Below, piece after piece: positions 53,815 through 56,101 of a DNA stretch of 56,101 bases (positions are counted from its first letter, which is position 1; each line of letters opens with the position of its first letter). The notes under the pieces are model-generated. The model had not been told where the DNA came from. It made no database searches and was given only the letters and a program-made list of their open reading frames with translations. The DNA lies in the NCBI GenBank assembly GCA_029226955.1, contig JAQXZA010000126.1:1-56101 (forward strand), read 5' to 3'. This stretch comes from Clostridia bacterium. Its GTDB lineage: Bacteria; Bacillota; Clostridia; Oscillospirales; Acutalibacteraceae. The position numbers and the translations under genes are program-made.

Positions 53815-53872
53815 AGTATATGTAATACATATACGGTCGTTTTTGGCGGCTTTTCAGAAAGGGTGATTTACG

Positions 53873-54019
53873 ATGAAAGAAACAAAGCACATCAAAACTC
53901 TTAACAATGCTAATCTCAAAGAGTCAGCAGTAAAGGGCGGTTGCGGTGAATGTCAGGCTTCCTGTCAGTCAGCTTGCAAAACTTCCTGCACAGTTGCTAA
54001 CCAGAAGTGCGAGAAGTAA
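53873..54019 (+). CDS. scfA: SCIFF peptide precursor (six cysteines in forty-five)
   Basis: A 48-residue ribosomally made peptide: MKETKHIKTLNNANLKES, then GGCGECQASCQSACKTSC and a final cysteine near the end (C24, C27, C31, C35, C39, C46). This is the SCIFF family, nearly universal in Clostridia, in which the partner radical-SAM enzyme makes a thioether (sulfur-to-alpha-carbon) bond. AAAGGGTGA precedes the ATG. Its maturase is coded 180 bp on. The mature product's role is unknown. Confidence 0.95.
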   Translation: MKETKHIKTLNNANLKESAVKGGCGECQASCQSACKTSCTVANQKCEK

Positions 54020-54043
54020 TTCTGCACTTTGACATCGTTTTTG

Positions 54044-54072
54044 TAAAGGGCGGATAATGTTTCCGCCCTTTA
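54044..54072 (+). terminator. Hairpin between scfA and scfB
   Basis: AAAGGGCGGA (54044-54053) and TCCGCCCTTT pair perfectly. The downstream T tract is weak (ATGTTTTAGTTTTTT), so it may only partly stop transcription and give more peptide than enzyme. Confidence 0.7.
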
Positions 54073-54137
54073 TGTTTTAGTTTTTTCGTAATTCAGACTT
54101 TATACTGTATTTCAGCGGATTAACTGACGGTTCACAC

Positions 54138-54178
54138 AATAATTATGAATTATGAATTGTGAATTATGAATTGATTTT
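54138..54178. repeat. ATTATGA repeat before scfB
   Basis: AATTATGAATTATGAATTGT and further units end about 20 bp before the scfB ATG. Same family as 11821-11856. Confidence 0.7.
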
Positions 54179-54199
54179 ATAAATCGGGGAGAATAACAA

Positions 54200-55612
54200 A
54201 TGATACACAAATACAAACTCGGCGGATATAATATATGTCTTGATGTACACAGCGGTGCTGTTCACGTTCTTGACGATATTGCCTATGATATTCTTGACTA
54301 TTGCGACGAAAATATGAGCGAACAGCCACCTGAAAAAATGTACACGGAACTTACGTCAAAATATGATAAAGACGACCTTACCGAAACATATCAGGCACTT
54401 TATGAACTTTATCAGAACGGTCAGCTTTTTTCACCTGATGATTATGAACAGTTTGCCGATATGATGACAAAAGCACCAATAAAATCAATGTGCATAAACA
54501 TATCACACGACTGTAATTTACGCTGTGAATACTGCTTTGCCGCAAAGGGCGATTTCGGACAGGGTCGCTGTCTTATGTCATTTGAAACAGCAAAAAAAGC
54601 CATTGACTTTATTATCGCAAATTCAGGTACAAGACATAATCTTGAAGTTGACTTTTTCGGCGGCGAACCGCTGATGAATTTTGACGTTGTCAAAAAGACT
54701 GTTGAATACGCAAGAAGTATTGAAAAACAGCACAACAAAAACTTCCGCTTTACAATTACAACAAACGGACTTTTGCTTGACGACGAAAAAATCGACTACA
54801 TCAACAAAGAAATGTCAAATGTTGTTCTGTCGCTTGACGGACGAAAAGAAGTTAATGACAGACTTCGTGTTACTCCTAACGGCAAGGGTTCATACGATAC
54901 TATTGTGCCAAAATATCAGAAACTCGTTGCGTCAAGAGGTGACAAGGATTATTATGTCAGAGGCACATTCACAAAGTATAATCTCGATTTTACAAATGAT
55001 GTTATGCAGATGAAAAATCTTGGTTTTGAACAGCTTTCAATCGAGCCTGTTGTGTCAGACCCGAATCTCAATTATTCAATCAAAAACGAGGATTTGCCGG
55101 CGGTATTCAATGAATATGAACATCTTGCCGATACAATAATTGAGTCAAGACGCAAGGGCGATTATTTCAATTTCTTCCACTTTATGATTGACCTTAATCA
55201 AGGACCTTGTGCAATCAAGCGTCTGCGTGGTTGTGGTTGCGGAAACGAATATGTTGCCGTTACACCTCAGGGTGACATCTATCCGTGTCATCAGTTTGTC
55301 GGACACGAGGAGTACAAAATGGGCAACCTTAACGACGGAACATTCAACAATGATATGAAGTTGATGTTCGCAAAGGCAAACGTATATTCAAAGGAAAACT
55401 GCAAGAACTGCTGGGCAAAATTCTATTGCAGTGGCGGCTGTAATGCAAACAATTTCCAGTATGAAGGCAATATTCTTAAATCGCACAAGACTTCTTGCGA
55501 ACTTGAAAAGAAACGTCTTGAATGTGCAATTATGATTAAGGCGGCTCTTGCGGATATGCCGTCGGAAAATTCAAAGTGCGACGAGGACGACTGTTTCGGC
55601 GTTTGCAGATAA
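54200..55612 (+). CDS. scfB: SCIFF radical-SAM maturase
   Basis: A 470-residue enzyme. The N-terminal part (1-90) is a RiPP recognition-like domain that holds the peptide leader. The radical-SAM cluster motif is C105-x3-C109-x2-C112 (CNLRCEYC). The C-terminal SPASM region (about 340-450) has many cysteines (GCGCGNEYVAVTPQGDIYPC, ENCKNCWAKFYCSGGC) for two more iron-sulfur clusters. It forms a thioether bridge in ScfA using S-adenosylmethionine. The end (CDEDDCFGVC) adds three more cysteines. GGGGAG precedes the ATG. Confidence 0.96.
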   Translation: MIHKYKLGGYNICLDVHSGAVHVLDDIAYDILDYCDENMSEQPPEKMYTELTSKYDKDDLTETYQALYELYQNGQLFSPDDYEQFADMMTKAPIKSMCINISHDCNLRCEYCFAAKGDFGQGRCLMSFETAKKAIDFIIANSGTRHNLEVDFFGGEPLMNFDVVKKTVEYARSIEKQHNKNFRFTITTNGLLLDDEKIDYINKEMSNVVLSLDGRKEVNDRLRVTPNGKGSYDTIVPKYQKLVASRGDKDYYVRGTFTKYNLDFTNDVMQMKNLGFEQLSIEPVVSDPNLNYSIKNEDLPAVFNEYEHLADTIIESRRKGDYFNFFHFMIDLNQGPCAIKRLRGCGCGNEYVAVTPQGDIYPCHQFVGHEEYKMGNLNDGTFNNDMKLMFAKANVYSKENCKNCWAKFYCSGGCNANNFQYEGNILKSHKTSCELEKKRLECAIMIKAALADMPSENSKCDEDDCFGVCR

Positions 55613-55628
55613 AAATTTTTAAAAACCC

Positions 55629-55657
55629 TTGACATACGACAGCAATAGTGGTATAGT
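55629..55657 (+). promoter_or_regulatory. Promoter of the infC operon
   Basis: TTGACA (55629-55634), a 17-bp spacer and TATAGT (55652-55657), close to consensus. Confidence 0.82.
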
Positions 55658-55663
55658 ATGTAG

Positions 55664-55851
55664 GTACAACAAAGTAAAGCACACGCTTTCACCTGTAAAG
55701 TATCGTCTGTTACGGGTCAATAGTTATTAAAAATACTTATTTTATGTATTATTATGCTGTTGATGCACGGACGGTCGGCGACTGTACCGTGCTTTTCTTT
55801 ATTGAATAATTACCCGGTAATAATGGGATTGAAACTTGGAGGTGCTTTAAC
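55664..55851 (+). ncRNA. infC leader, probably an L20-type autoregulatory leader
   Basis: A leader of about 190 nt between promoter and start. It contains paired segments and ends in a terminator-like hairpin (GCACGG 55765-55770 with CCGTGC 55787-55792, then TTTTCTTT). In Firmicutes the infC-rpmI-rplT operon is controlled by L20 binding such a leader. The call rests on position and the terminator; I have not matched the covariance model. Confidence 0.6.
55763..55800 (+). terminator. Attenuator terminator in the infC leader
   Basis: GCACGG...CCGTGC stem followed by TTTTCTTT, 52 nt before the infC start. Confidence 0.75.
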
Positions 55852-56101
55852 ATTAGCAAGCAGGAACTTCAGATTAACGAGGAAATTCGTGATAAGGAAA
55901 TCAGAGTGATTGATTCTGATGGTGGACAGCTCGGAATTATGTCGGCGTCACAGGCTATCGAAAAGGCTGCGGCAAAAAATCTTGACCTTGTTAAAATTGC
56001 CCCTCAGGCAGTGCCGCCTGTATGTAAGATTATGGACTACGGCAAGTACCGCTTTGAACAGGCAAAAAGAGAAAAAGAGGCAAGAAAAAAGCAGCATATT
56101 G
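55852..56101 (+). CDS. infC: Translation initiation factor IF-3, 5' part
   Basis: The reading frame from 55852 gives ISKQELQINEEIRDKEIRVI...GQLGIMSASQAIEKAAAKNLDL...APQAVPPVCKIMDYGKYRFEQAKREKEARKKQ, the IF-3 N-terminal domain and linker. The start codon is ATT, with GGAGGTG 7 nt upstream and no ATG, GTG or TTG at that distance. AUU is the known rare infC start that lets IF-3 repress itself. The window ends within the gene. Confidence 0.95.
   Translation, partial: MSKQELQINEEIRDKEIRVIDSDGGQLGIMSASQAIEKAAAKNLDLVKIAPQAVPPVCKIMDYGKYRFEQAKREKEARKKQHI

Overview
The window looks like a low-GC Firmicute of the Ruminococcaceae type (class Clostridia). The evidence is an E. hirae-style V-type ATPase operon, a SCIFF six-cysteine peptide with its radical-SAM maturase, a secreted pullulanase with a C-terminal membrane anchor, a cohesin-like surface protein, MORN and PASTA-pseudokinase proteins, and consistent AT-rich promoters with GGAGG-type ribosome sites. 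The genus is an inference; no 16S gene is present.

Layout. 1-800: the edge of an unidentified minus-strand gene, then a five-tRNA operon (Val, Asp, Phe, Gly, Cys) with its own promoter and terminator. 0.85-18 kb: housekeeping genes (EamA transporter, thioredoxin, pyrophosphatase, DUF3048 lipoprotein, exonuclease, TypA, pullulanase, aspartate-type aminotransferase, MscS channel, CoaX, SecDF). 18.3-31.1 kb: a 934-residue MORN-repeat protein, a HAD phosphatase, and the nine-gene V-ATPase operon ntpFIKECGABD, whose K subunit keeps the sodium-site residues known from E. hirae. 31.1-36.1 kb: a phosphopantetheinyl transferase, a zinc-ribbon/pseudokinase/PASTA membrane protein, and a divergent MerR regulator facing an iron-type alcohol dehydrogenase and a cyclophilin-like lipoprotein across a 19-bp-spacer promoter.

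36.1-46.7 kb is a 10.5-kb integrated element in the 3' half of tRNA-Thr(CGT). It is bounded by 103-bp direct repeats, 61 bp of which are identical. It carries a tyrosine integrase, a divergent repressor/cro-like switch, an excisionase-like protein, an SF3 (P4/D5-type) helicase followed directly by an iteron-flanked AT-rich origin, a sigma-70-like factor, a stand-alone HIRAN protein under palindromic operators, several small unknown proteins, and a 1.3-kb noncoding stretch dense in repeats and palindromes. No relaxase, capsid or terminase gene is visible. The layout is closest to a phage-satellite (PICI/SaPI-like) island, but that assignment is inference.

46.7-56.1 kb: the regenerated tRNA-Thr, a XerC/D-like recombinase coupled to a cohesin-like protein, tgt, yajC, a GGCC-type restriction-modification pair (NgoPII-like nuclease and HaeIII-like methylase) lying inside the otherwise familiar tgt-yajC-TIGR04086-scfA-scfB neighbourhood, the SCIFF genes, and the start of infC with an AUU start codon behind a structured leader.

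The chromosomal intergenic regions are decorated with short degenerate tandem repeats of several families (GTGGAGT, TTAGGAG, ATTCGTA, ATTATGA). In several places these run into the 3' ends of genes. I saw none inside the island.
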